Assembly: GCF_003986935.1 (NCBI RefSeq)
Contig: NZ_RJZE01000013.1
Location: 62,001 to 126,000, forward strand
DNA: 64,000 bases
Direction: 5' to 3'
Origin: Paraburkholderia kururiensis JCM 10599 = LMG 19447
GTDB taxonomy: Bacteria > Pseudomonadota > Gammaproteobacteria > Burkholderiales > Burkholderiaceae
In this document: piece by piece, positions 52,627 to 61,607 of the stretch
Numbering within the stretch: the first letter of the stretch is position 1
Layout: each line of letters opens with the position of its first letter
Notes under the pieces: model-generated
The model's input: only the letters and a program-made list of their open reading frames with translations
Database searches by the model: none
Told to the model about the DNA's origin: nothing
Translations under genes and position numbers: made by a program

Positions 52627-53556
52627 TCAGAGGTCGGTCGGCAGGGGCGCGCCGAACCACTTCTTCGACATCGCGTTCAGCTGGCCGTCCTGCTTGGCCT
52701 GTTGCAGTGCGCCGTTGACCTTCGCGAGCAGACGCGGCTCGTTCTTGTTGAGGCCCACGAAGCACGGCGAGTTCTTGATGACGAACTTCGGCTCCGGGCG
52801 GCGCGGCGGGTTCTTCGCGAGAATCGACGCGGCCACGATGTTGCCCGCCGCGATCAGTTGCACCTGGCCCGAGAGGAACGCGGCGATGGTCGCGTTGTTG
52901 TCCTCGAAGCGCTTGATGGTGGCGTTCGGTGCCATCTGCGAAAGGGCGATCTCTTCGAGCGCGCCGCGCGTAGCGCCCACGGTCTTGCCGGTGAGGTCGG
53001 CGGGACCCGTCACCTTGATGTCGGCCGGGCCGAACACGCCCTGGTAGTACGGCGCGTAGGCCGTGGAAAAGTCGATCACCTTCTCGCGGTCCGGTGTCTT
53101 GCCAAGCGACGAGATGACGAGATCCACCTTGCCCGTCTGCAGATACGGAATGCGGTTCGCGCTGTTCACGGGCACGAGTTGCAGCTTCACGTTCATGGCT
53201 TTCGCGAGCAGGGCGGCCGTGTCGATGTCGTAGCCCTGCGGTTGCATGTCGGGCCCAACCGAGCCGAACGGCGGGTAGTCCTCGGGCACGGCGACTTTCA
53301 GCACGCCGGCCTTGGCGATGCTGTCGAGCGCATCGGCGTGGGCGGCTTGCGGCACGAGCGCGATCAGCGTGGTGAGCGGCGCGGCCAGCGCGGCGGCGAG
53401 CGCGGCGCGGCGCAGGGGACGAAACGCGCGGGCTGCGTGACGAGTGGCAGGAGCGATGGAAAAGGACGTGGCAAGAGAGGTGGAAAGCGCGGCGGCGAAG
53501 CGGGTGGCAAGACGGGCGGCAAAGCGGACGGCAAGACGGGCGGCGAGGTGATTCAT
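52627..53556 (-). CDS. Amino-acid ABC transporter substrate-binding protein (orphan, within the urease cluster)
   Basis: 309 aa. SBP_bac_3 family: VLKVAVPEDYPPFGSVGPD, GYDIDTAALLAKAMNVKLQLVPV, GKVDLVISSLGKTPDREKVIDFS and a C-terminal GQLNAMSKKWFG. It binds a polar amino acid or similar small solute in the periplasm. The N terminus is unusual: ~50 residues of LAARLAVRFAARLATRF-type repeats (12-bp units) precede the hydrophobic signal segment ending PQAAHA. GGAG lies 12 bp before the ATG. No permease or ATPase for it is in the window, and it splits ureD from ureABCEFG. Confidence 0.88.
   Translation of the reverse strand: MNHLAARLAVRFAARLATRFAAALSTSLATSFSIAPATRHAARAFRPLRRAALAAALAAPLTTLIALVPQAAHADALDSIAKAGVLKVAVPEDYPPFGSVGPDMQPQGYDIDTAALLAKAMNVKLQLVPVNSANRIPYLQTGKVDLVISSLGKTPDREKVIDFSTAYAPYYQGVFGPADIKVTGPADLTGKTVGATRGALEEIALSQMAPNATIKRFEDNNATIAAFLSGQVQLIAAGNIVAASILAKNPPRRPEPKFVIKNSPCFVGLNKNEPRLLAKVNGALQQAKQDGQLNAMSKKWFGAPLPTDL
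53500..53547 (-). repeat. In-frame 12-bp tandem repeat at the 5' end of the binding-protein gene
   Basis: Four degenerate units of the type GCGGGTGGCAAG / ACGGGCGGCAAA on the plus strand, with weaker copies to about 53464. On the coding strand they give the alternating Ala-Arg-Leu/Phe n-region of the signal sequence. Confidence 0.8.
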
Positions 53557-54097
53557 GAGCGGGAGGTCTCCAGCGGGGCAACGTGTGGTTTCTTTTCGCC
53601 GCGTGCCATGGTGGGCGCCCGGTTCAGCACAGGCACGCGAACGTGATGCGATGGCGCGGACCACCCAGGCAGCGGGCGCGGCGAGGCACGATCAAGAGCA
53701 AGGGGTATGCCAAACGTGTTGCGGCGGTGCCCGCGCAGATCGATACGCAGCTTTGTGCACCGCTATGGCGCGCGTTGGGCGAGGCGATGTTCGAACGTGG
53801 TGCGTAGGCGGTGCCATGAACGCGGGCCGCGCGGCGAACCCATGCGCCAGCGAGTGCGGCGCGGAATGCGGCGTTATGTGCGACGTCGAGTACGGCCGAC
53901 TGGTACTGACAACGAGTGTGACTGTGGTGCCCGTGAACGCGACCGTAAAACACGGCCATCGAACGCGGCTATCGAACGCGGCTATCGAACGCGGCTATCG
54001 AACGCGGCTATCGAACGCGGCCATCGAACGCGGCCATCGAACACGGCCATCGAACACGGCCATCGAACACGGCCATCGAGTGCGGCCCGAACGGACG
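53557..54097. other. Intergenic region between ureD and the binding-protein gene
   Basis: 541 bp. The right part is a 130-bp minisatellite (53951-54080) that ends 18 bp from the ureD stop. The rest shows no recognisable promoter, gene remnant or mobile element. The length and repeat content break the otherwise tight urease gene order. Confidence 0.55.
53951..54080. repeat. 13-bp minisatellite, ten units
   Basis: Ten tandem 13-bp units of the consensus CGCGGCTATCGAA / CACGGCCATCGAA. Units 2-5 are identical to each other, 6-7 are identical, and 1 and 8-9 share another variant, while unit 10 ends the array with one change. The block-wise sharing of variants indicates expansion by duplication of neighbouring units. 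Confidence 0.97.
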
Positions 54098-55012
54098 CTA
54101 CGTCGTCCAGAGCCGCAGCGGCCTGGCCTCTACGCCGTGCACGAGAGGCCGCAGTTGCATCCAGCAGTCGATCAGCGCGTGCTGAAGCGTTTCCATCGAT
54201 CGCGCCACCGCCCGCACCACCAGCACGCCAGGACAGATGCACGATGCGCCGGCGCGCAACGCGTCGTCGAAGGGAAGCCGGGCGGTCAGCGACTCCGCGA
54301 GCGTGTCGTCGCATGCGGGCCCCAGGGCCCACAGCGTTCCGTAAGCCGGGTAGCCGGCGAGGCCCTGCGGCGCATCGCGCAGCGCGTCATCCGCAGTGAG
54401 CCGGGCCCGCTCGAACCACAGAAGCGGGTCTTGCGCCGGTTGAGCGGACGGTGCTGCCGCGGCACTGCGCGCCACGATGCGCGAAACGGCCTGCAACGAG
54501 CCCTGCGACCAGCGCTCGCCCGCAGCCTGGCGGCCCAACTGCGTGGCGTCCCAGCCGATGGCGGTGGCGCCGCTCGCGAGCGTCAGCGTGAAGTCGAGTT
54601 CCGCGTGCGCGTGGTCGAACACAAGGTTGTTCTGCGGCAGCCAGTCGAGCTTCGCATGCGCGCCCACGTCGATTGCGATGCGCTGGCGCGCGCGGCGTCC
54701 GTTCGACTTGTACCACTTGGTCGCGCCCGGCGTGGTCAGCACGGCGTGTGTGCCGGCGTCGAGCGTGATGCCGATGTCGAGCGTGTCGCCGCCCGCAATG
54801 CCCGCCGGCGGATGCACGATCACGGCGTGGCAGATCGCATCGCCTTCGGGATAAAGCGGACGCTGCACGCGCAGCGGGCCTTCATGCAACCGATGCGTGA
54901 GCGCCGTGCGCGCACCCTGCCGCGCGAAGCCGAGTTCGAGGCGTGCCTGCCATTCGCGGCGACTCGCGGCGGATGGCTGCGCAAGCGCGATGTGATCTTC
55001 GTGAAGCGACAT
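54098..55012 (-). CDS. ureD: Urease accessory protein UreD (UreH)
   Basis: 304 aa. WQARLELGFARQGARTALTHRLHEGPLRVQRPLYPEG is the UreD signature, followed by VIVHPPAGIAGGDTLDIGI, TPGATKWYKSNG and NNLVFDHAHAELDF. It forms the UreDFG activation complex that carries nickel to urease. The ATG at 55012 gives the normal short lead (MSLHEDHIALAQ); 52 further upstream residues are Arg/His-rich and not typical. It lies downstream of urtE, 541 bp away from the next gene in the cluster. Confidence 0.95.
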   Translation of the reverse strand: MSLHEDHIALAQPSAASRREWQARLELGFARQGARTALTHRLHEGPLRVQRPLYPEGDAICHAVIVHPPAGIAGGDTLDIGITLDAGTHAVLTTPGATKWYKSNGRRARQRIAIDVGAHAKLDWLPQNNLVFDHAHAELDFTLTLASGATAIGWDATQLGRQAAGERWSQGSLQAVSRIVARSAAAAPSAQPAQDPLLWFERARLTADDALRDAPQGLAGYPAYGTLWALGPACDDTLAESLTARLPFDDALRAGASCICPGVLVVRAVARSMETLQHALIDCWMQLRPLVHGVEARPLRLWTT

Positions 55013-55297
55013 GCGTGGAATGCGTGGATGCTTGGGGGTGCGTAGGTTGCGTGCCCGATTGTGCGCCGGGATGCGATGTGCTGCGATGCGCAGTTCGGTT
55101 CGATGCGCCGCTCGTGGCCGGCGGCCGATCACGTCCCGTCGTGACACAGCGAGCCGCGGCTGGCGCAACGGTGGCCGAGCATAGCACGCAGCCGCTCCGG
55201 CCTTTCTCGCATCGGCGCGTGCCCGTCGCAGGCAAAGCGCGATGCGGACCCAGACCCAGACCCGGCTTCAGACTGGATTCAGCGTCCGCCCGCAGGC

Positions 55298-55990
55298 CTA
55301 AACCGCGATCATCGCCCGCACCCCGTCCGCATCCATGTTCGCGCCTTCGCCGCCCGCCACGATCTCGCCGCGGCTCATCACCCAGTAGTGGTCCGCAATG
55401 GCCTTCGCGAAGTCGTAGTACTGCTCGACGAGCAGCACCGTCATGCGCATCTCTTCCACGAGGTGGCGCAGCGTGCGTCCGATGTCCTGGATGATCGATG
55501 GCTGAATGCCTTCGGTGGGTTCGTCGAGAATCAGCAGTTGCGGCTCGCTCATCAGCGCGCGGCCAATCGCGAGTTGCTGCTGCTGGCCGCCCGACAGGTC
55601 GCCGCCGCGGCGCGCGCGCATGTCCTTCAGCACGGGAAAGAGTTCGTAGATGCTGTCCGGAATCTTCTTCGGCGCCTTCTTGCTGGCCGCGCCGATCAGC
55701 AGATTTTCCTCGACGGTGAGCCGCGGAAAGATGTCGCGCCCTTGCGGCACGTAGGCGATGCCCTGCGCCACGCGCGCATGCGGCGGCAGCTTCGTGATGG
55801 CTTGCTCGCGCCACTCGATGGTGCCGCTGCGAGGCTGCACCACGCCCATCAGGCAGCGCAGCAGCGTGGTCTTGCCCACGCCGTTGCGGCCCAGCAGCAC
55901 CGTGAGCTTGCCTTCGGGCACGGTGAGGTTCACGTCGCGCAGGATGTGGCTGCCGCCGTAATACTGGTTGAGGGTCTGGACTTTCAGCAT
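55298..55990 (-). CDS. urtE: Urea ABC transporter ATPase UrtE
   Basis: 230 aa. LivF-like ATPase: Walker A LLGRNGVGKTTLLRCLMG, signature LSGGQQQQLAIGRAL, Walker B LLILDEPTEGIQPSII, H-loop LLVEQYYDFAKAI. The N-terminal LKVQTLNQYYGGSHILRDVNL is typical of UrtE. It powers urea import with UrtD. 99 bp separate it from urtD. Confidence 0.95.
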   Translation of the reverse strand: MLKVQTLNQYYGGSHILRDVNLTVPEGKLTVLLGRNGVGKTTLLRCLMGVVQPRSGTIEWREQAITKLPPHARVAQGIAYVPQGRDIFPRLTVEENLLIGAASKKAPKKIPDSIYELFPVLKDMRARRGGDLSGGQQQQLAIGRALMSEPQLLILDEPTEGIQPSIIQDIGRTLRHLVEEMRMTVLLVEQYYDFAKAIADHYWVMSRGEIVAGGEGANMDADGVRAMIAV

Positions 55991-56089
55991 GGGCTCGATG
56001 GTGACTCGATGGTTGCTTGACGGTGGCTTGATCGTCTCTGTGCGGACCGTGCGGGTGGAGGTGAACGAGATTGGCGAAGGTCGGCGCCT

Positions 56090-56953
56090 CTAGCGCCCCA
56101 GGTACGACTCGATCACGGTTTCGTCGCGCTTCACTTCGTCGAGCGTGCCCTGCGCGAGCACGCGGCCTTCGGCCATCACCGTCACACGGCCTTTGTCGCC
56201 GGCAAGTGCGGCGACGAACTCCATGTCGTGCTCGACCACCATCATCGAGCAACTGCCGCGCAGGCGGTTCAGCAGCGCCGCGAGTTCCATGGTTTCGTCG
56301 TCGGTCATGCCGGCCGCGGGTTCGTCGAGCAGCAGCAGCGCGGGCTGTTGCATCAGCAGCATGCCGATTTCGAGCCGCTGTTTCTGGCCGTGCGAAAGCT
56401 CGCCCGCGAGCCGCATGGCCTCGTTTTCGAGCCGGATCACTTCGAGCGTCTCTTCGATGCGCGCCTGCGCCGCGCGATCAAGCCGCGCGCGCAGCGACGC
56501 CCACCAGCGCTTGTCCGTCTTCATCGCGAGTTCGAGGTTTTCCCACACGGGGTGCTGCTCGAACACCGTGGGCTTCTGGAACTTGCGGCCGATGCCCGAA
56601 CGCGCGATGGCGGGTTCGTTCAGGCGCGTGAGGTCGATGGTCTGGCCGAGGAACACCTTGCCCGCGTCGGGGCGCGTCTTGCCCGTGATGACGTCCATCA
56701 TCGTGGTCTTGCCCGCGCCGTTCGGGCCGATCACGCAGCGCAGCTCGCCCGCGTCGATGGAAAGCGAGAGCGCGTTGAGCGCGCGAAAGCCGTCGAAGCT
56801 CACGGTCACGTCTTCGAGATAGAGGATCGTGCCGTGCGAGACGTCGATTTCGCCGGGCGTGACAGCGTGGCCCAAGCCAGCCTCGCCCGAGAGCGTGAGC
56901 ACGTCGTGTTCGTCCGGGTGGGTGAGGTCGGGCGTCATGGCGTTCTCGTTCAT
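56090..56953 (-). CDS. urtD: Urea ABC transporter ATPase UrtD
   Basis: 287 aa. LivG-like ATPase: VIGPNGAGKTTMMDVITGKTRPD (Walker A), GIGRKFQKPTVFEQHPVWENLELA, LSHGQKQRLEIGMLLMQ, LLLLDEPAAGMTDDET. About 40 extra residues (MNENAMTPDLTHPDEHDVL..) precede the usual start. The ATG at 56953 overlaps the urtC stop by 4 bases. It pairs with UrtE as the ATPase heterodimer. Confidence 0.95.
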   Translation of the reverse strand: MNENAMTPDLTHPDEHDVLTLSGEAGLGHAVTPGEIDVSHGTILYLEDVTVSFDGFRALNALSLSIDAGELRCVIGPNGAGKTTMMDVITGKTRPDAGKVFLGQTIDLTRLNEPAIARSGIGRKFQKPTVFEQHPVWENLELAMKTDKRWWASLRARLDRAAQARIEETLEVIRLENEAMRLAGELSHGQKQRLEIGMLLMQQPALLLLDEPAAGMTDDETMELAALLNRLRGSCSMMVVEHDMEFVAALAGDKGRVTVMAEGRVLAQGTLDEVKRDETVIESYLGR

Positions 56954-58179
56954 TTGCGCACCCTCCGTGCGGCCATGTCGATGAGCCCCATGATGCCGTT
57001 GGGTAGCAAGAGCGGCACCAGCACGAAGATCGCGCCGAGGAAGAATAGCCAGTACTCCGCGAACCACGCCGTGAAGACGGTCTTCGCGCCGTTCACGGCG
57101 AAGGCGCCGATGATCGGCCCGATCAGCGTGCCGCGTCCGCCCACCGCGACCCAGATCGCCATTTCGATGGAATTGCCCGGCGACATCTCGCTCGGGTTGA
57201 TGATGCCCACCTGCGGCACGTAAAGCGCGCCGGCAATGCCGCACAGCACGGCCGAGAAGGTCCACACGAAGAGCTTGTAGCCGAGCGGGTTGTAGCCGAG
57301 AAACATGAGGCGCGTTTCGCCGTCGCGCACGGCGGTCACCACGCGCCCCAGCTTCGAGGTGACGATGGCGCGCGCCGCGATGAACGCGAGCACGAGCGCG
57401 GCGAACGTCACCAGGAAGAGCGCGGTGCGCGTGCCTGCGTGCGTGATGGGAAAACCGGCAATGCGCTTGAAGTCCGTAAAGCCGTTGTTGCCGCCGAAGC
57501 CCGTTTCGTTGCGATAGAAGAGCAGCATCGCGGCGAAGGTCATGGCCTGCGTGATGATGGAGAGATACACGCCCTTCACGCGCGAGCGGAACGTGAAGAA
57601 GCCGAACACCCACGCCACCACGGCGGGCACGAGCACCACGAGCAGCAGCGCATACGCGAGATGCTGCGTGCCCTGCCAGTACCAGGGCAGCGCGTGCCAG
57701 TCGAGAAACACCATGAAGTCGGGCAGGTCGCTGCCGTACTTGCCGTCGTGGCCGATGGCGCGCATCAGGTACATGCCGATGGCGTAGCCGCCCAGCGCGA
57801 AGAAGAGCCCGTGGCCGAGGCTCAGAATGCCGCAGTAGCCCCAGACCAGATCGAGCGCGAGCGCCGCGATGGCATAGCACATGAGCTTGCCCACGAGCGT
57901 CATCGCGTAGGCGGAGAGGTGCAGCGCGCTGGTTTCGGGAATGACGAGCGCGCTCACAGGCACGCCGATACCCACGGCGAGAATCAGCGCGATGAGCGCA
58001 AGCCACGCGCCGCGCGAAAGCAGCGCGGGCCGCGGCGGCAGACCGAGCGCAAAACCTTGCTGAAGGGCGCGCTGGGCGCCTGCGCCTGCCGTGGCCGTTG
58101 CGAGACCTGTGCCGGCGGTGCCGGAAGTGGCGTTCGTAGTGGCCCCCGAAGCGGCATTCGAAGAAGAGGCGAGCGTCAT
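56950..58179 (-). CDS. urtC: Urea ABC transporter permease UrtC
   Basis: 409 aa. LivM-like permease with about ten helices, including YAIAALALDLVWGYCGILSLGHG, FFALGGYAIGMYLMRAIG and the C-terminal GAIFVLVPLLLPNGIMGLID. GGAGG 6 bp before the ATG at 58179. The first ~35 residues are an Ala/Ser/Thr/Gly-rich cytoplasmic extension (NAASGATTNATSGTAGTG) with a repeat-like 12-bp rhythm in the DNA. One base separates it from urtB. Confidence 0.94.
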   Translation of the reverse strand: MTLASSSNAASGATTNATSGTAGTGLATATAGAGAQRALQQGFALGLPPRPALLSRGAWLALIALILAVGIGVPVSALVIPETSALHLSAYAMTLVGKLMCYAIAALALDLVWGYCGILSLGHGLFFALGGYAIGMYLMRAIGHDGKYGSDLPDFMVFLDWHALPWYWQGTQHLAYALLLVVLVPAVVAWVFGFFTFRSRVKGVYLSIITQAMTFAAMLLFYRNETGFGGNNGFTDFKRIAGFPITHAGTRTALFLVTFAALVLAFIAARAIVTSKLGRVVTAVRDGETRLMFLGYNPLGYKLFVWTFSAVLCGIAGALYVPQVGIINPSEMSPGNSIEMAIWVAVGGRGTLIGPIIGAFAVNGAKTVFTAWFAEYWLFFLGAIFVLVPLLLPNGIMGLIDMAARRVRK

Positions 58180-58180
58180 G

Positions 58181-59926
58181 TCACGCCTCCGCGCTGCGGC
58201 CCTTGAGGGCAAAGAGCCCCTGCGGACGCTTCTGGATGAAGAGCACGATCAGCACGAGCACCGCGATCTTCGCGAGCACCGCGCCCCAGAACGGCTCGAT
58301 CGTCTTGCTCACGAGGCCAAGGCCGAAGCCGCCGATCACCGTGCCCGCCAACTGGCCCACGCCGCCCAGCACCACGGCCATGAACGAATCGATGATGTAG
58401 CTTTGCCCGAGATCCGGCCCCACGTTGCCGATCTGCGAGAGCGCGCAGCCGCCCAGTCCCGCAATGCCTGCGCCGAACGCGAACGCATACGAATCCACGC
58501 GCGCCGTCTTCACGCCCACGCACGCCGCCATGCGGCGGTTCTGCGTGACGGCGCGCACGAAGAGGCCGAGGCGCGTCTTCGTGAGCACGGCCCACGCAAT
58601 GGCCACGACGATCAGCGAGAACGCGAGAATCGCGAGGCGGTTGTACGGCAGGATCAGGTTCTGCATGACGGTGACGCCGCCGCTCATCCATGAAGGATTG
58701 GCGACCTGCACGTTCTGCGCGCCGAACAGCGTGCGCGTGGCCTGAATGAGGATCAGGCTGACGCCGAACGTGGTGAGCAGCGTTTCCAGCGGACGGCCGT
58801 ACAGATGCCGCAGCACGAGCCGCTCGAGCACGAGCCCGACCACCGCGGCCGAGACGAACGAGGCCGGCACGGCTGCGAGCGGATACCAGTCGAACGCGCC
58901 TGGCGCGTGGCTCTGGAAGAAGCTCTGCACGACGTAAGTGGTGTACGCGCCGATCATCAGAAACTCGCCGTGCGCCATGTTGATGACGCCGATCAGCCCG
59001 TACGTGATCGCAAGGCCGAGCGCCGCGAGCAGCAGCACGCTGCCGAGCGAAAGCCCCGCGAACACGGTGCCCGCGATCTCGCTGCGGCGCTGGATGGCGT
59101 CGAGCGCATCGATGCCCTGTTGCGCGGCGGCGCGCACCTTCGCGTCGCTTTCCACGAAGCTGCCGTCGGGCTTCTTCGCGACGAGCGGGCGCAGCAGTTC
59201 GTACATGTCGAGGTCGTGCCGTGCCGCGACGAGCTGCACGGCGTCGAGGCGCTTCGCCGGGTCGCTGTCGTGCAGGGCGGTCATGGCCCAGAGCGTATCG
59301 AGGCGTTTCTTGAGCGCAGGGTCGGTTTCCTTCGCGCGGGCCGCGTCGATCATCGGCTTCATCGCGGGGTCGGGGTTTTGCAGCAGCGCGGCAATCGCGG
59401 CGCGGCGCGTTTCGAGGTCGGGCGAGGCCAGTTGCAGCCCCGATACGGCGCCGGCCACCTTCGAGCGCAGCAGGTTGTTCAGCGTGATGGGCTGGGCGTC
59501 GCTGGCTTCTACGGCTTTGCCCGTCACCGCGTCGTGCAACGTGTCGCCTTCCTGGACCAGCACCTCGCCCGAGTCCGTGGCGAGCACGCTGTCTTCGGCA
59601 AGCGCTTTGAGCAGCGCGAGCGAGGGCGCGTCGTGTGCCGCGATCAGTTTGTCGATGGCGGCGGACTTCGCGTCGAAGTCGTCGGCTGCAAGCGGTGCGA
59701 CGTCTTCGTTCGTCAGCGCAAACGCGCGCACGGGCACGAGCGCCGACGCCGCGGCGAACAGCAGGCACAGCGCGAGCGCCGTGCCGCTGCCTCTGCGTGC
59801 CACGCGCACGACGTGCGCCGCGCGGCCCACGTGTGGCACATGTGCGACACGTGCCACATGTGCCGCACGCGCCACGTATTGCGCAAGCGAAGACGCCGCG
59901 CGCATCGCGATTGCAATGGCCGTCAT
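58181..59926 (-). CDS. urtB: Urea ABC transporter permease UrtB
   Basis: 581 aa. The C-terminal half is a LivH-like permease (SLGSVLLLAALGLAITYGLIGVINMAHGEFLMIGAYTTYV, QIGNVGPDLGQSYIIDSFMAVVLGGVGQLAGTVIGG). The N-terminal ~290 residues are the periplasmic region of UrtB, with HEAT-like helices (ETRRAAIAALLQNPDPAMKPMID). The leader before the signal helix is a repeat-like stretch (ARAAHVARVAHVPHVGRAAH) encoded by degenerate 12-15-bp units. 7 bp separate it from urtA. Confidence 0.94.
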   Translation of the reverse strand: MTAIAIAMRAASSLAQYVARAAHVARVAHVPHVGRAAHVVRVARRGSGTALALCLLFAAASALVPVRAFALTNEDVAPLAADDFDAKSAAIDKLIAAHDAPSLALLKALAEDSVLATDSGEVLVQEGDTLHDAVTGKAVEASDAQPITLNNLLRSKVAGAVSGLQLASPDLETRRAAIAALLQNPDPAMKPMIDAARAKETDPALKKRLDTLWAMTALHDSDPAKRLDAVQLVAARHDLDMYELLRPLVAKKPDGSFVESDAKVRAAAQQGIDALDAIQRRSEIAGTVFAGLSLGSVLLLAALGLAITYGLIGVINMAHGEFLMIGAYTTYVVQSFFQSHAPGAFDWYPLAAVPASFVSAAVVGLVLERLVLRHLYGRPLETLLTTFGVSLILIQATRTLFGAQNVQVANPSWMSGGVTVMQNLILPYNRLAILAFSLIVVAIAWAVLTKTRLGLFVRAVTQNRRMAACVGVKTARVDSYAFAFGAGIAGLGGCALSQIGNVGPDLGQSYIIDSFMAVVLGGVGQLAGTVIGGFGLGLVSKTIEPFWGAVLAKIAVLVLIVLFIQKRPQGLFALKGRSAEA

Positions 59927-59933
59927 TGCAGCG

Positions 59934-61232
59934 TCAGGCCACGCGCCGGCGGCGCAGGAACTCGGGAATCGAGCTCACCACGTCCGGCTTACCCTGATTG
60001 CCCGCGATGTACGGGCTCCACGGCTGCGCGCGAATCGCGGTCTTCGTTTTCCAGACCACGTTGAACTGGCCGTCCGCGCGAACCTCGCCGATCATCACGG
60101 GCTTGTGCAGATGGTGGTTGCCGTCCATCTCCAGCACGAAGCCCGATGGTGCGTTGAACTTCTGGCCGATCATCGCCACGCGTACCTTGTCGACGTCGGT
60201 GCTCTTCGCTTTCTCCACGGCCTGCTTCCACATGTGGATGCCCACGAAAGTGGCTTCCATCGGGTCGTTCGTCACGCGCTTCGTGCCGCCCGGCAGGTTC
60301 TGCGACTTCACCCACTCGGCCCACTGCGCCTTGAACTTCGTGTTGACCGGGTTCTTCACCGACATGAAGTAGTTCCACGCCGCGAGGTTGCCCACGAGCG
60401 GTTTGGTGTCGATGCCGCGCAGTTCCTCTTCGCCCACCGAGAACGCGACCACGGGCACGTCCGTCGCCTTCAGCCCCTGGTTGCCGAGCTCCTTGTAGAA
60501 CGGCACGTTCGAGTCGCCGTTCACCGTCGAGATCACGCAGGTCTTGCCGCCCTGCGCGAAGGTCTTGATGTTCGCGACGATGGTCTGATAGTCGCTGTGG
60601 CCGAACGGCGTGTAGACCTCCTGGATGTCGGCGTCCTGCACGCCCTTCGAGTGCAGGAACGCGCGCAGGATCTTGTTGGTGGTGCGCGGGTAGACGTAGT
60701 CGGTGCCGAGCAGGAAGAAGCGCTTCGCGCCGCCGCCTTCGGCGCTCATCAGGTACTCGGTGGCGGGGATGGCCTGCTGGTTCGGCGCCGCACCCGTATA
60801 GAACACGTTGCGCGACATCTCTTCGCCCTCGTACTGCACGGGGTAGAAGAGCAGGCCGTTGAGTTCCTCGAACACGGGCAGCACGGATTTGCGCGACACC
60901 GAAGTCCAGCAGCCGAACACCACGGCCACCTTGTCCTGCGTGATCAGTTGACGGGCCTTTTCGGCGAAGAGCGGCCAGTTCGATGCCGGGTCCACCACGA
61001 CGGGTTCGAGCTTGCGGCCCATCACGCCGCCGGACGCGTTGATCTCGGCGATCGTCATGAGCGCGGTGTCTTTGAGCGAGGTCTCCGAGATCGCCATCGT
61101 GCCGGACAGCGAATGCAGAATGCCGACCTTGATCGGGCCGCTGCCCGTGTCCGCCTTCGCGAACGGTACGCGTGCCGCCAGCGCGAGTGCGCTCGACATG
61201 GTGCCCAGCTTCAACAGACTGCGTCGCTTCAT
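59934..61232 (-). CDS. urtA: Urea ABC transporter substrate-binding protein UrtA
   Basis: 432 aa. Twin-arginine-like leader MKRRSLLKLGTMSSALALAA, then PIKVGILHSLSGTMAISETSLKD, which is the UrtA signature, VVFGCWTSVSRKSVLPVFEE and FYTGAAPNQQAIPATEYL. It binds urea in the periplasm for UrtBCDE. AAGGGG 6 bp before the ATG. First gene of the minus-strand urt group. A sigma-54-type promoter lies about 135 bp upstream, which implies nitrogen control. Confidence 0.97.
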   Translation of the reverse strand: MKRRSLLKLGTMSSALALAARVPFAKADTGSGPIKVGILHSLSGTMAISETSLKDTALMTIAEINASGGVMGRKLEPVVVDPASNWPLFAEKARQLITQDKVAVVFGCWTSVSRKSVLPVFEELNGLLFYPVQYEGEEMSRNVFYTGAAPNQQAIPATEYLMSAEGGGAKRFFLLGTDYVYPRTTNKILRAFLHSKGVQDADIQEVYTPFGHSDYQTIVANIKTFAQGGKTCVISTVNGDSNVPFYKELGNQGLKATDVPVVAFSVGEEELRGIDTKPLVGNLAAWNYFMSVKNPVNTKFKAQWAEWVKSQNLPGGTKRVTNDPMEATFVGIHMWKQAVEKAKSTDVDKVRVAMIGQKFNAPSGFVLEMDGNHHLHKPVMIGEVRADGQFNVVWKTKTAIRAQPWSPYIAGNQGKPDVVSSIPEFLRRRRVA

Positions 61233-61366
61233 GTGGTTCCCCTTGCCAATGGATGGGTGTGAATTCGGAGGTCGGCCCTCGGACGCGAAACGCAGGCCAT
61301 GACGGTGCCGGCGGTTTTCGCGCGTTGGTTATCTGCGTTATCTGCTTGTCTGGCGGGAGGTGTTAC

Positions 61367-61382
61367 TGCAAGGCATATGCCA
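61367..61382 (-). promoter_or_regulatory. Sigma-54-type promoter of urtA
   Basis: Read on the minus strand the sequence is TGGCATATGCCTTGCA. It has the invariant GG at -24 and GC at -12 with the correct 12-bp spacing, and TTGC in full. Transcription would start near 61356, giving a leader of about 120 nt. This is the expected promoter class for NtrC-controlled urea uptake. Confidence 0.7.
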
Positions 61383-61387
61383 AGGCG

Positions 61388-61400
61388 GTGCTGTCAGCAC
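61388..61400. promoter_or_regulatory. GTGCT-GTC-AGCAC dyad just upstream of the sigma-54-type promoter
   Basis: A perfect 5-bp dyad a few bases upstream of the -24 element. The GTGC/GCAC arms resemble NtrC half-sites, but the spacing is shorter than the consensus, so the assignment is tentative. Confidence 0.35.
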
Positions 61401-61607
61401 GAGATCCGCATGAACGCACGTAGCGGCGCGGTTGGATCGCAATGCGCGCAGCGCGTGGGCGAGCGATGCTGGTGCATGCGCGGGCATCGAGGAGCGCGAT
61501 GCATCGTCGCGGTGCGCGATGTGACGAAAGGGCGGGAAGGCGTGGTGGTCGGCGCGTCGAAGCGGATCGCGAAGGGCGCTATGCGTGCCCGACGATGGAA
61601 TGCCGAA

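Noticed and set aside
52627..53556. Urea-binding protein for the urt transporter
   Set aside because: It is of the polar amino-acid SBP type (SBP_bac_3), unlike UrtA, which is present in the urt operon.
53951..54080. Possible CRISPR array or integrase attachment region
   Set aside because: Adjacent 13-mers without spacers; no integrase, recombinase or phage gene in the window.
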